Shown here in pieces: positions 36,898-45,872 of a stretch of DNA of 64,000 bases. Location: positions 904,201 to 968,200 of the forward strand of contig NZ_LDPE01000002.1 in NCBI RefSeq assembly GCF_001447995.1, written 5' to 3'. The notes under the pieces were generated by a model. The model saw only the letters and a program-made list of their open reading frames with translations. It was not told the DNA's origin and did not search any database. The stretch's first letter is position 1. Every line of letters starts with the position of its first letter. Source of the stretch: Maribacter dokdonensis DSW-8 (lineage in GTDB: Bacteria; Bacteroidota; Bacteroidia; Flavobacteriales; Flavobacteriaceae). The translations under genes and the position numbers were made by a program.

Positions 36898-37554
36898 ATG
36901 GCACAGTCAAAATCCACAAAAAAATTATTTAACATGGCCTACGGCCTTGGAGCATCAGTTGTAATTATCGGTGCATTATTTAAAATTCTTCACTGGGAGT
37001 TAGGACCTTTAAATGGTGGTATTCTTCTAGCGATAGGTCTTATAACAGAAGCACTTATTTTTGCGATCAGTGCATTTGAACCAGTAGATGACGATTTAGA
37101 TTGGTCATTGGTATACCCAGAATTAGCTGGTGGTGAGAGCAAAGCTCCTAAGAAAGCACAAGCTGCTACAGAAGTAAAAGAAGCAGAGGCATCTTTATCT
37201 AAGAAATTGGATGACTTATTAAAAGAAGCTGGTGTAGATGCAAATCTTATGGAAAGCTTAGGTACTAGTATCAAGAACTTTGAAGGTGCTGCTAAAGGTA
37301 TCGCTCCAACTGTTGATGCAATGGAGTCTACTAAGAAATATTCAAGCGAAATGGTTCAAGCTGCAGCTCAAATGGAGTCTTTGAACAGTCTTTATAAAGT
37401 ACAATTGGAAAGTGCTAGCAAACAAGCTTCAGTTAATGAAGAGGTTGTTCAAAATGCAAGTGCACTTAAAGATCAAATGGCATCTTTGTCTACAAACCTT
37501 TCTTCATTGAATGGTGTATATGGTGGTATGTTATCTGCAATGAGCAAAAACTAA
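36898..37554 (+). CDS. gldL: Type IX secretion motor subunit GldL
   Basis: The 218-residue protein has two transmembrane helices near the N-terminus (about 13-31 and 39-58) and a long cytoplasmic helical tail. The charged residues required for the proton-driven GldL-GldM rotary motor in Flavobacterium johnsoniae (K27, H30, E49) appear here as Lys29, His32 and Glu51. GldL uses the proton motive force to power secretion and gliding. A segment Ala/Lys/Glu-rich (about 80-105) links membrane and coiled-coil parts. Confidence 0.97.
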   Translation: MAQSKSTKKLFNMAYGLGASVVIIGALFKILHWELGPLNGGILLAIGLITEALIFAISAFEPVDDDLDWSLVYPELAGGESKAPKKAQAATEVKEAEASLSKKLDDLLKEAGVDANLMESLGTSIKNFEGAAKGIAPTVDAMESTKKYSSEMVQAAAQMESLNSLYKVQLESASKQASVNEEVVQNASALKDQMASLSTNLSSLNGVYGGMLSAMSKN

Positions 37555-37610
37555 TTTGGATTTTTACCGACCCGAATCAATTATTAATTAAAAATCTAAA
37601 TTAAAAATCC

Positions 37611-39170
37611 ATGGCAGGAGGAAAACAATCACCACGTCAGAAGATGGTCAACTTAATGTATTTGATCTTCATCGCAATGTTGGCGTTAAACATGAGTAAA
37701 GAGGTGCTAGCGGCATTCGGTATAATGAATGAAAAGCTAGAGACTTCTAACGAAAAGACAACAGCAAGTAACAATGCGTTCTTGGAAAGTCTTGGAACTA
37801 AAGCATCTGAAGATGCTGCAAAGTATGACAAGTTATATCAAAATGCTCAGCAGATCAAAGCAATGTCTCAAGAGTATTATGATTATTTGGAAGGACTTAA
37901 AAAAGGTATGATGGAAGGGATCGAAGATCCTAAAGATTATGCTCGTATGGATATGTCCGATTACTTAGACCAGAAATTATTTCAAGGTGAAAATTTATCG
38001 GAAGACGGTAAGAAGTTCATGAGTAACCTAACAGGTTATAGAGATCAAGTTGCTGCAATAGTACCAGCTGCTTTAAAGCAATCTGTTATCGATCGTTTCC
38101 AAACAGGAGATGAGAACGGTAAAGTTGAAAAAAGAGACGGTACAAAGCAAGATTGGATCAACTACCACTACGAAGGGTATCCTTTAGTAGCATCTTTGGC
38201 TAAATTAACACAGTTACAAGCTGATGTTAAGATAACTGAAGAAGCAGCTTTGAAATCTATGTTGGCAGGTGAGTTGACCGAGCAAGTTTCTTTAAAGAAC
38301 TTTGCAACATCTCTTTCGGCTACTAAATCTGCATACTATGCAGGTGAAAAGTACGATGGTAAGATCATTATCAGCAAAACTGATAATTCTTCTACTCCAG
38401 TAAGAGCTGAGTTGACTTTAGATGGAAGAAAATTATCTGAAGGTTCTGATTATAAATTAGAGGCAGGTGGTGTTAAAATGTTGATTGGTTCTGGTTCTGC
38501 CGGTGATCATGAAGTAAAAGGTACTATCTACTTTAAGCAAGACGGTGAAGAAATTCCTGTTGAGGTTAATAACTCTTTCGCAACGATTTCTAAGCCAAAT
38601 GCTGCTTTGATCGCTGCAGATAAAATGAATGTTGTTTATAGAGGTGTTGCTAACCCAATGTCTATCTCTATACCAGGTATACCTAACAATAAGGTTAGAG
38701 CATCTGCTCCAGGTCTTAAAGCGGTAAGTGGTAGTAAGTATGTAATGACACCAGGTACTGGTAGAAATGTTACTATTACAGCTTCAGGTACATTGCCAGA
38801 TGGTCAGTCTGTATCTTCTAAGTCTGAATTCAGAATTAAGGATATTCCAAGGCCAGAAGGTAGCATAAGCAAGCAAACAGGTAGTCTTAAACTTCCAAAG
38901 AGAAATGTTGAGATCGCTACTATAGGTGCTGGTTTAGAAGACTTCGATTTTGATTTGAACTTAGCGGTAAGCGGTTTCAAATTCAAAGTACCAGGTCAGC
39001 CAACCGTTTCTGTTAGAGGAAACAAAATGAATGCTAAGGCTAAACAAGCTTTATCACGTGCTAAAAGAGGAGATGTTGTACAAATATTCGATATCGAAGC
39101 TTATATCACAAACAATAAGAGTTACAAGTTAAAGAAAGTATCTCCAGTAGTAGTGGAGATTACAAACTAA
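37611..39170 (+). CDS. gldM: Type IX secretion motor subunit GldM
   Basis: The 519-residue protein opens with GGKQSPRQKMVNLMYLIFIA, the single inner-membrane helix that sits in the GldL ring. It continues with a helical domain (about 35-220) and three beta domains that span the periplasm to the GldK-GldN ring. Length and N-terminus match F. johnsoniae GldM. It transmits motor rotation or torque to the outer-membrane complex. Spacing to gldL is 56 bases. Confidence 0.97.
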   Translation: MAGGKQSPRQKMVNLMYLIFIAMLALNMSKEVLAAFGIMNEKLETSNEKTTASNNAFLESLGTKASEDAAKYDKLYQNAQQIKAMSQEYYDYLEGLKKGMMEGIEDPKDYARMDMSDYLDQKLFQGENLSEDGKKFMSNLTGYRDQVAAIVPAALKQSVIDRFQTGDENGKVEKRDGTKQDWINYHYEGYPLVASLAKLTQLQADVKITEEAALKSMLAGELTEQVSLKNFATSLSATKSAYYAGEKYDGKIIISKTDNSSTPVRAELTLDGRKLSEGSDYKLEAGGVKMLIGSGSAGDHEVKGTIYFKQDGEEIPVEVNNSFATISKPNAALIAADKMNVVYRGVANPMSISIPGIPNNKVRASAPGLKAVSGSKYVMTPGTGRNVTITASGTLPDGQSVSSKSEFRIKDIPRPEGSISKQTGSLKLPKRNVEIATIGAGLEDFDFDLNLAVSGFKFKVPGQPTVSVRGNKMNAKAKQALSRAKRGDVVQIFDIEAYITNNKSYKLKKVSPVVVEITN

Positions 39171-39234
39171 ATAAATGGAATGATACCGGGTAAGCCCTAT
39201 GGTCTTGCCCGGTTAATTTTAAAGTGAAACAAAC

Positions 39235-40122
39235 ATGAATTGGAAAAATGTTTTAGTAATGGGAGCGGTAACAATGTTACCTTTATCAATGATGGCCCAG
39301 GCAAATGTATTGAACGCAAAGAAACCTAGTGAGGTTGGTATTCGTACAGAAGCTCAAAAGGCTGTGGATAATGATGCTCCATTAGAATATGGTTATGTAG
39401 ATGATAGGGATATACTTTGGTCTAAAACTTTATGGGAGACCATTGATTTAGATGAGAGAGTAAACTTCCCATTATACTACCCAACAGATACTATGGATAT
39501 TGGACCAGATAGAAGGTCATTATACCACGTACTGGTTAAAAATTTAAAAAGTGGAAAATTAGATACTTATACAGATTCTTATTTTACACAAAAAAGAACT
39601 TATGCAGATTTAAAAGATGCCTTGCAAATGGTTGATACCCTAGATTATGGGTATGAGCAAATGAATGCAGGTGAAGCTGTTTCTGAAGAGTATATTACTC
39701 GTAGAACTATTTCTGCAGCGGATATTGAAGAATATCATATAAAAGGAATTTGGTATTTTGATAAAAGACAAGGAGAGTTAAAGTACCGTCTTTTAGGTAT
39801 TGCTCCTGTTGCTCCGGATGTTAACTTTATGGACGACGAAAATCCAGATATGGTTGAGCTTTTTTGGGTATGGTACCCAGATGCGCGTGAAATGTTGCAC
39901 GAGGCTAAACTATTTAACTCCCAGAATTCTGCACAACCCATATCATTTGACATGTTGTTGAATGCACGTAGGTTTGATGCTGTTATTTATAAAGAAGATA
40001 ACGTTCAAGGAGATAGAAATATTGATGATTACATTTCTGATAATGCTTTGTTCCAATTGTTGGAAGCAAAAAGAATCAAAGAAACTATTAGAGATAAAGA
40101 ACAAGACATGTGGGCTTATTAA
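39235..40122 (+). CDS. gldN: Type IX secretion periplasmic ring protein GldN
   Basis: The 295-residue protein has a cleavable signal (MNWKNVLVMGAVTMLPLSMMAQ). It shows the GldN hallmarks DDRDILWSKTLWETIDLDE, YPTD, GIWYFDKRQGELKYRLLGIAP and ELFWVWYPDAREMLH. GldN partners GldK in the ring under the outer membrane and is required for secretion. It closes the operon, and a terminator follows 26 bases later. No second gldN/gldO copy is present in the window. Confidence 0.97.
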   Translation: MNWKNVLVMGAVTMLPLSMMAQANVLNAKKPSEVGIRTEAQKAVDNDAPLEYGYVDDRDILWSKTLWETIDLDERVNFPLYYPTDTMDIGPDRRSLYHVLVKNLKSGKLDTYTDSYFTQKRTYADLKDALQMVDTLDYGYEQMNAGEAVSEEYITRRTISAADIEEYHIKGIWYFDKRQGELKYRLLGIAPVAPDVNFMDDENPDMVELFWVWYPDAREMLHEAKLFNSQNSAQPISFDMLLNARRFDAVIYKEDNVQGDRNIDDYISDNALFQLLEAKRIKETIRDKEQDMWAY

Positions 40123-40148
40123 GCTTGCTGAAAATCCAATTCACATAA

Positions 40149-40178
40149 AAAAGACCCGATCTACAGATCGGGTCTTTT
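40149..40178 (+). terminator. Terminator of the gldKLMN operon
   Basis: AAAAGACCCGAT (40149-40160) pairs with ATCGGGTCTTTT (40167-40178) around a 6-nt loop, with T-rich sequence after it. Confidence 0.88.
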
Positions 40179-40207
40179 GTTTTATATACTGTTTCATACA
40201 TTGTAAG

Positions 40208-40215
40208 TACATTTG
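40208..40215 (+). promoter_or_regulatory. -7 box (TACATTTG) directly before the FAD oxidoreductase gene
   Basis: TACATTTG fits TAnnTTTG and ends four bases before the ATG at 40220. The usual TTTG element is not at the expected distance. A leaderless or near-leaderless mRNA is implied if the box is used. Confidence 0.45.
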
Positions 40216-40219
40216 TGGT

Positions 40220-41263
40220 ATGGTAGATTATATGATTGTTGGTCTAGGTTTGGCAGGTACTGCCTTTTGTGAAAACCTACGCAGAAATAATAAGACTTTC
40301 GTAGTGTTTAATGACCGTTCGCAAACATCCTCTAGGGTTGCAGGTGGTTTGTACAATCCTATAATTTTAAAAAGGTTTACACTCTCATGGCGGGCAGATG
40401 AGCAATTACCTGTGGCTACGGAATTTTATAGCGGGTTAGAGCAATTTTTAAATGTAAGGTTTGATGAAAAATTAAATGTACTCCGAAAATTCGCTTCTAT
40501 TGAAGAGCAAAATTTGTGGTTTGAAGCTGCCGATAAAAACAAGTTAAAGCCCTTTTTGGATGTTGCCTTGGCGCAAAACGATAATGCAGCCCTTAACATC
40601 CCTTTTCAATTTGGTAAAGTATTACAAACAGGTAAACTGGATACTAAATTCTTATTTGATACTTATGAGAAATGGCTAAGTGAAAATGATAAAATTTACG
40701 CACAGACATTTCATTATGAGCAATTGAAAATTGAAGAGAATTGTGTTGTATATCAAAATGTAAAAGCTAAAAACATTGTATTTACCGAAGGGTACGGTAT
40801 GGTGTGTAATCTGTTTTTCAATTATTTGCCAATGCAGGGGTCTAAAGGAGAATATATTGTAATCAAGGCAAAAGATTTAAATGAGAGGAATATTATTAAA
40901 TCATCTATTTTTTTAATTCCGCTTGGTGATGATCTATACAAAGTGGGTGCTACCTACAATAGAGAACAAAAAGACAATATTACTACAGAGAAAGCCAAGA
41001 ATGAACTTATAGAAAAACTTAATGGCCTTTTAAAGTGTAATTATGCCGTGGTTGATCATGTAGCAGGTATGAGACCTACGGTAAAAGATAGAAGACCATT
41101 GGTGGGGCAACATCCTAAACACAAAAACTTATGGGTGCTGAACGGTTTTGGATCTCATGGTATTACCATTGCACCGTGGGCGGCCAAATCTCTTTATGAT
41201 CATATTGAAACAAAAGCACCGCTATTGGCAGAAATGGACATAGCCCGGTTTACTAATGACTAG
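40220..41263 (+). CDS. FAD-dependent oxidoreductase (DAO/glycine oxidase-like)
   Basis: The ATG at 40220 gives 347 residues and places the dinucleotide-binding motif (MIVGLGLAGTAFCENL) at the N-terminus; the frame extends into gldN but that part is not protein-like. Further marks are SRVAGGLYNPIILKR, PMQGSKGEYIVI and a C-terminal VGMRPTVKDRRP-type segment (AGMRPTVKD) with GFGSHGITIAPWAAKSL. This is the D-amino-acid oxidase superfamily. The substrate is unknown. Its 3' end overlaps the convergent DUF983 gene by 11 bases. Confidence 0.85.
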   Translation: MVDYMIVGLGLAGTAFCENLRRNNKTFVVFNDRSQTSSRVAGGLYNPIILKRFTLSWRADEQLPVATEFYSGLEQFLNVRFDEKLNVLRKFASIEEQNLWFEAADKNKLKPFLDVALAQNDNAALNIPFQFGKVLQTGKLDTKFLFDTYEKWLSENDKIYAQTFHYEQLKIEENCVVYQNVKAKNIVFTEGYGMVCNLFFNYLPMQGSKGEYIVIKAKDLNERNIIKSSIFLIPLGDDLYKVGATYNREQKDNITTEKAKNELIEKLNGLLKCNYAVVDHVAGMRPTVKDRRPLVGQHPKHKNLWVLNGFGSHGITIAPWAAKSLYDHIETKAPLLAEMDIARFTND

Positions 41264-41648
41264 TGTTGTGTAAAGTAGCCTTGGCATCATACTTCACGAA
41301 CATATTGATCCAAATATTTCTAGAAATTCTCATGATTACAGGCATAAAAACGACCAGGGTTCCAATTATCGCAATAAAAGTGGTGATGAGGCTAGCTCCA
41401 AGAAAAAGATTGGCAATGACAAAAGCTGCAACGGCAAAAGCAATACCTACTGCATAACTAACATACATAGCGCCATAAAAGAAAGAAGGCTCAATTTTAT
41501 ATTTTAGGTCGCAATGACCACATCTATCATGCATTTCAAAAATTTTGCCCATATGATATGGGTTTTTGTCCACATACATACTTTCTTTATGGCATCTGGG
41601 GCAACTTCCTGTTAAAATACTGTAGAGTTTGTTTCCTTTTTTTAACAT
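41253..41648 (-). CDS. DUF983 family zinc-ribbon membrane protein
   Basis: The ATG at 41648 is preferred over the TTG at 41654 and gives 131 residues. Two cysteine pairs at the N-terminus (GSCPRCHKES and DRCGHCDLKY) form a probable zinc ribbon, followed by FFYGAMYVSYA and two transmembrane helices. This is the DUF983 layout. Function is unknown, although a role near heme or respiratory proteins has been suggested for relatives in other bacteria. It is a single-gene unit, convergent with the FAD enzyme. Confidence 0.85.
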   Translation of the reverse strand: MLKKGNKLYSILTGSCPRCHKESMYVDKNPYHMGKIFEMHDRCGHCDLKYKIEPSFFYGAMYVSYAVGIAFAVAAFVIANLFLGASLITTFIAIIGTLVVFMPVIMRISRNIWINMFVKYDAKATLHNTSH

Positions 41649-41733
41649 TTGCAAAACTTTATACTAAGGTACGATTTTAAGGCATTTTTCTTGTCTTATA
41701 TCTATTTGAAGAAAAGATAATTAAGCATGTATG

Positions 41734-41754
41734 TATAGATAATTTTTATCTATA
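41734..41754. promoter_or_regulatory. Perfect palindrome 29 bases before the ABC-F gene
   Basis: TATAGATAA (41734-41742) and TTATCTATA (41746-41754) are perfect 9-bp arms around TTT. There is no T-run, so it may be an operator or leader hairpin acting on the ABC-F gene. Confidence 0.35.
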
Positions 41755-41783
41755 TCCAAGGCTAACAAGAAGAATTAGAATTT

Positions 41784-43694
41784 ATGTTAAACGTTCACAA
41801 CCTATCTGTCTCTTTTGGAGGAGAATATCTATTTGAAGAAATTTCATTTCGCTTAAATGCCGGTAATAGAGTAGGGTTAGTAGGTAAAAACGGTGCAGGT
41901 AAGTCAACCTTATTAAAACTGCTTAATAAGGATATGGCTTTGGATACCGGAGTAATTGCGGTTGAAAAAGACATAAAAATTGGTTTTTTAAGACAGGATA
42001 TAGATTTTGTTCAAGGCAGGTCGGTTTTAGAAGAGGCTTATCAAGCTTTTGAAGAGATCAAAGCTCTAGAGTTAAAGTTAGATGAGATTAACCATCAATT
42101 GGCAGAGCGTACAGATTATGAATCAGAATCGTACAATCAATTAATAGTAGATTTAAGTGATATTACCCAACATTATGAAATTTTGGGAGGATATAACTAC
42201 CAAGGAGAGACAGAAAAAATACTGCAAGGTTTAGGTTTTAAAAGAGAGGATTTTGATAAAAAGACCGAAACTTTTTCCGGTGGATGGCGAATGCGTATAG
42301 AACTTGCAAAACTACTGCTGCAAAGTAATGACGTGTTGCTCTTAGATGAGCCTACCAACCACTTGGATATAGAATCCATTATTTGGTTTGAGCAGTTTTT
42401 AAATAATTATACCGGTGCTGTTGTAATTGTTTCTCATGATAAAATGTTCTTGGATAATGTAACCAATAGAACCATAGAAATATCTTTAGGTCGCATATAT
42501 GATTATAATAAGCCATACACCCAGTATTTGGTTTTAAGGAATGAAATCAAACAACAACAAATTAATGCACAGAAGAATCAAGAGAAAGAGATTCAGCAAG
42601 CAGAGCGTTTAATAGAGAAGTTTAGGGCAAAATCTACCAAGGCTTCTATGGCGCAATCCTTAATAAAGAAGCTTGATAAAATTGAACGTATTGAAGTTGA
42701 TGAAGATGACAACAGTGTTATGAGTCTGCGTTTTCCTGTATCCGTCACCCCTGGCAAGGTAGTGGTTGAGATAGAGGAGCTTTCTAAGTCTTACGGTAAG
42801 AATTTGGTTTTAAACGATATTAATTTGCTCATTGAACGTGACAGCAAAACGGCTTTTGTTGGGCAGAACGGACAAGGAAAATCTACCCTGGCTAAAATTA
42901 TAGTTGGTGATCTGGAACATGAGGGTCACTTAAAATTGGGGCATAACGTGCAAATAGGATATTTTGCTCAGAACCAGGCAGAGTATTTAGATGGTAATAA
43001 GACCATACTTGATACCATGATAGATGCCGCCAATGAAAAGAATAGAAGTAAGGTTAGAGATATTTTAGGGTCATTTTTGTTTAGGGGAGATGAAGTTGAT
43101 AAATACGTTAAAGTTTTGTCCGGTGGTGAGCGTAACCGTTTGGCTTTGGCAAAGATGTTATTGCAGCCATTTAACGTACTTGTAATGGATGAGCCTACCA
43201 ATCACCTGGATATCAAATCTAAAAATGTACTAAAACAAGCCTGTTTAAATTTTGAAGGCACCTTAATTTTAGTTTCTCACGATAGAGACTTTTTACAAGG
43301 ACTTACCAATAAAGTCTATGAGTTTAAAGACCAAAAGATTAGAGAATATTTGGGCGATGTAGATTTTTACTTGGAGCAACGCAAAGTAGAGGATTTTAGG
43401 GCAATTGAGAAAAAACAGACCGTTGTTGCCGAAAAGGAGAAGCCAAAAGCAACCACATCATTTCAAGATCAGAAAAAAATAAAGAGTTTAAAAAATCAAT
43501 TAAGCTCTGTAGAGAGTAAAATTGGTTCTTTAGAAAAGGAGATCAATGAGATCGACCATAATTTGTTGGTAGACTATGATGCTACTATCGCTGAGCCTAA
43601 TTTCTTTGATGGATATCAAGCCAAAAAGAAGAAATTAGAGACGTTAATGCAAAAGTGGGAAACGCTAACTATTGATATTGAGGAGTTAACATAA
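41784..43694 (+). CDS. ABC-F family ATPase (ribosome-associated type)
   Basis: The 636-residue protein has two ABC domains in one chain and no membrane part. Walker A sites are GKNGAGKST (about 38-46) and GQNGQGKST, signature motifs are FSGGWRMRIELAK and LSGGERNRLALAK, and Walker B motifs both precede DEPTNHLDI. A charged linker (about 245-295) lies between the domains, and a C-terminal coiled coil (about 555-636) follows. This fits the Uup/EttA-like ABC-F group that binds the ribosome E site; subgroup and antibiotic protection cannot be told from sequence reading. Confidence 0.93.
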   Translation: MLNVHNLSVSFGGEYLFEEISFRLNAGNRVGLVGKNGAGKSTLLKLLNKDMALDTGVIAVEKDIKIGFLRQDIDFVQGRSVLEEAYQAFEEIKALELKLDEINHQLAERTDYESESYNQLIVDLSDITQHYEILGGYNYQGETEKILQGLGFKREDFDKKTETFSGGWRMRIELAKLLLQSNDVLLLDEPTNHLDIESIIWFEQFLNNYTGAVVIVSHDKMFLDNVTNRTIEISLGRIYDYNKPYTQYLVLRNEIKQQQINAQKNQEKEIQQAERLIEKFRAKSTKASMAQSLIKKLDKIERIEVDEDDNSVMSLRFPVSVTPGKVVVEIEELSKSYGKNLVLNDINLLIERDSKTAFVGQNGQGKSTLAKIIVGDLEHEGHLKLGHNVQIGYFAQNQAEYLDGNKTILDTMIDAANEKNRSKVRDILGSFLFRGDEVDKYVKVLSGGERNRLALAKMLLQPFNVLVMDEPTNHLDIKSKNVLKQACLNFEGTLILVSHDRDFLQGLTNKVYEFKDQKIREYLGDVDFYLEQRKVEDFRAIEKKQTVVAEKEKPKATTSFQDQKKIKSLKNQLSSVESKIGSLEKEINEIDHNLLVDYDATIAEPNFFDGYQAKKKKLETLMQKWETLTIDIEELT

Positions 43695-43706
43695 TTCAGT
43701 TTTGTC

Positions 43707-43756
43707 TCACCACAGATTTAGATAGTTTCACCACAGATTTAGCTACTTTCACAACA
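43707..43756. repeat. 21-bp tandem repeat between the ABC-F and LRR genes
   Basis: TCACCACAGATTTAG occurs at 43707-43721 and 43728-43742, and a decayed third unit (TCACAACA) starts at 43749. The period is exactly 21 bp. Similar CACAGATT repeats occur between genes in many bacteria. Confidence 0.6.
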
Positions 43757-43855
43757 TAGCAGGGTAAATCAACGATAAAATTTCAGTTTTCAACGTTATT
43801 AGTTCAAATTTGTAGGATAATTCCTAGTTGAATACATTTACCAAACCACCATCAT

Positions 43856-44731
43856 ATGAAAAAACTATACTATTTAAGTTTCAGCTTATTATTTCTGACA
43901 ACAGTTTGTTTTGCAGAAGTATCTAAAAAAGAGAAAAAAGCATTAATTGATCTTTACGAAACTACCAATGGTAAGCATTGGGTAAAGAAATGGGATCTGA
44001 ATGCACCAGTTTCTAAATGGCACGGTGTTAAGGTAGAAAATGACAAGGTAGTTGAAATCAACTTGTTTCATAATAATCTTATGGGGTCTTTATCCTCGCA
44101 AATAGGTGACCTTGAGAACCTAAGAGTATTGAATCTTGCATTTAATTCAATAACAGGTAAGTTACCGGTAGAAATTGAAAACCTATCCAATTTAAAAATA
44201 TTAAAGTTAGAAATGAACAGGCTAAATGGTGAACTACCAGAAGGTATTGGTAGCTTGTTACAACTAGAGGAACTTTCTGCTTTCAATAATTTTTTCACAG
44301 GGGAGATTCCTTCTACGGTTGGTAATTTAAAAGGATTAAAGGTGCTTAACCTTTCTAGTAATGAATTCATTGGTGATATACCAAGTTCATTGGGTGCGTT
44401 ATCTCAATTAGAGACTTTGGGTCTTTTTGAAAATAGATTAGAAGGAGCTATTCCAAGAGATATGGGTAACCTTAGTAATTTAAAGGAATTGGTATTGGCG
44501 AACAATAGACTTATAGGTGATATTCCCAACGAGTTTTCACAACTGGCTAGCCTAGAGGTATTTCAAATTCAGAACAACAATTTTAGTTCTTTTAAAGCTT
44601 TAGAGCTTTTGGAAACTAAAGAGTATTTGGTTTTTGATTACGATAAAGAAGACGATAAAATAGAATTTAAGGATATAAACTTCAGTAGAACCAGAATGGC
44701 GGATACGAAGTTTGAAGATATAGAAGAGTAA
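43856..44731 (+). CDS. Secreted plant-type leucine-rich-repeat protein
   Basis: The 291-residue protein has a signal peptide (about 1-19). An N-terminal cap resembling plant LRR-NT regions follows (ALIDLYETTNGKHWVKKWDL then KWHGVKVENDKVV). It has about seven 24-residue repeats with the plant-type consensus LxxLxxLNLxxNxxxGxIP. The C-terminus ends with RTRMADTKFED, also found in its neighbour. No type IX sorting domain is visible. Such repeats mediate protein or glycan binding outside the cell. It is 56% or so alike by eye to the next gene, so the pair is a tandem duplication. Confidence 0.85.
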   Translation: MKKLYYLSFSLLFLTTVCFAEVSKKEKKALIDLYETTNGKHWVKKWDLNAPVSKWHGVKVENDKVVEINLFHNNLMGSLSSQIGDLENLRVLNLAFNSITGKLPVEIENLSNLKILKLEMNRLNGELPEGIGSLLQLEELSAFNNFFTGEIPSTVGNLKGLKVLNLSSNEFIGDIPSSLGALSQLETLGLFENRLEGAIPRDMGNLSNLKELVLANNRLIGDIPNEFSQLASLEVFQIQNNNFSSFKALELLETKEYLVFDYDKEDDKIEFKDINFSRTRMADTKFEDIEE

Positions 44732-44764
44732 GAGTAGTTTACACTTTTAGTTAGTTTGGTGAAA

Positions 44765-44792
44765 GAAAGAGATGTTGAACAGCATCTCTTTC
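44765..44792 (+). terminator. Terminator after the first LRR gene
   Basis: GAAAGAGATG (44765-44774) and CATCTCTTTC (44783-44792) form a perfect 10-bp stem with an 8-nt loop followed by TTGTTTTTG. Confidence 0.75.
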
Positions 44793-44942
44793 TTGTTTTT
44801 GTACCATAAAGGTTCAGCTATATATCATAAATGTATTTTTTGCACGTTATAATAAAAGTACTTTTTACACTAAAGTAGGTTTGTACTTGTTTAAGCTGTG
44901 AAATGTGTATTTAAAAAGCCCCCAAACCTTAATATTTTCAGT

Positions 44943-45827
44943 ATGAAAAATGTTATTAATTTTACCTGCATAGTGCTTTTCATGACCTGTAGTTATTTGG
45001 TCAATGCACAAATACCTGAAAAGGAGAAACAATATTTAATAGATTTCAATAATAGCACCGTTGGTGAACAGTGGCAGCGTAAATGGGATTTGAAGTCCGA
45101 TCCAGCAACTTGGCATGGAGTTGAGGTTGCAAACGGTCATGTTGTTGGTTTAAAATTATATCGCAACAATTTAACTGGTGCTATTCCAAATGGTATTTCC
45201 GCGCTTTCTCATTTAAAATCATTGAACCTTGCTTTTAACGTGATTGAAGGTGAACTGCCTAAAGATTTGTTTAGTTTACAAAAGCTGTCCTCATTGCGTT
45301 TAGAAATGAACAAAATATCAGGGACTTTGCCCCAAGATTTTTCAAAAATGGCAGCATTGGAAGAACTTTCTATGTTCAATAATCTGTTTCAAGGTGAAAT
45401 TCCTGAGGGTATCGGTGAAATTTCTAATCTAAAGACCTTAAACCTTTCCAGTAATTATTTAGAAGGAAGTTTGCCCAAGTCGCTTGAAAAACTTGAGAAA
45501 TTAGAGCGTTTAGAGTTATTTGGTAATAAGTTGGCAGGAGCAATTGAAGTAGATTTAGGACGTTTGGTGAACTTAAGGGAAATAATTCTTTCTTATAATA
45601 AATTTGAAGGCGATTTGCCTAGTGGTATGGCAACATTGAGTAACCTAGAATTTGTACAATTGCAAGGCAATGATTTTAGGTCTCTAAACTCATTGTTAAG
45701 AATGCAAAGTACTAAACTTGCCGTGTTTGATAGTGATGACGAATTTTTGAATTTAAAATTTGGTACAGGCGAAATAAATAGAACACGTATAGTAGATACC
45801 AAATATGAAGATGCAAAGCGAAATTAA
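44943..45827 (+). CDS. Secreted plant-type leucine-rich-repeat protein, paralogue
   Basis: The ATG at 44943 gives 294 residues with a signal peptide ending about VNAQ; the frame extends upstream to 44898 but would bury the signal. It repeats the layout of its neighbour: cap (YLIDFNNSTVGEQWQRKWDL, TWHGVEVANGHVV), about seven LxxLxxLNLxxNxxxGxLP repeats and the tail RTRIVDTKYED. A terminator separates the two genes, so they are separately transcribed copies. Partners are unknown. Confidence 0.85.
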   Translation: MKNVINFTCIVLFMTCSYLVNAQIPEKEKQYLIDFNNSTVGEQWQRKWDLKSDPATWHGVEVANGHVVGLKLYRNNLTGAIPNGISALSHLKSLNLAFNVIEGELPKDLFSLQKLSSLRLEMNKISGTLPQDFSKMAALEELSMFNNLFQGEIPEGIGEISNLKTLNLSSNYLEGSLPKSLEKLEKLERLELFGNKLAGAIEVDLGRLVNLREIILSYNKFEGDLPSGMATLSNLEFVQLQGNDFRSLNSLLRMQSTKLAVFDSDDEFLNLKFGTGEINRTRIVDTKYEDAKRN

Positions 45828-45848
45828 ATAGCTTAAAAATACTAAGGG

Positions 45849-45872
45849 AAAGGGATGTGAGAGCATCCCTTT
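45849..45872 (+). terminator. Terminator after the second LRR gene
   Basis: AAAGGGATG (45849-45857) and CATCCCTTT (45864-45872) form a perfect 9-bp stem with a T-run behind it. Confidence 0.82.

Noticed and set aside
39962..40219. N-terminal extension of the FAD oxidoreductase into gldN
   Set aside because: The extension overlaps gldN and its terminator and is not protein-like; the FAD motif begins right after the ATG at 40220.
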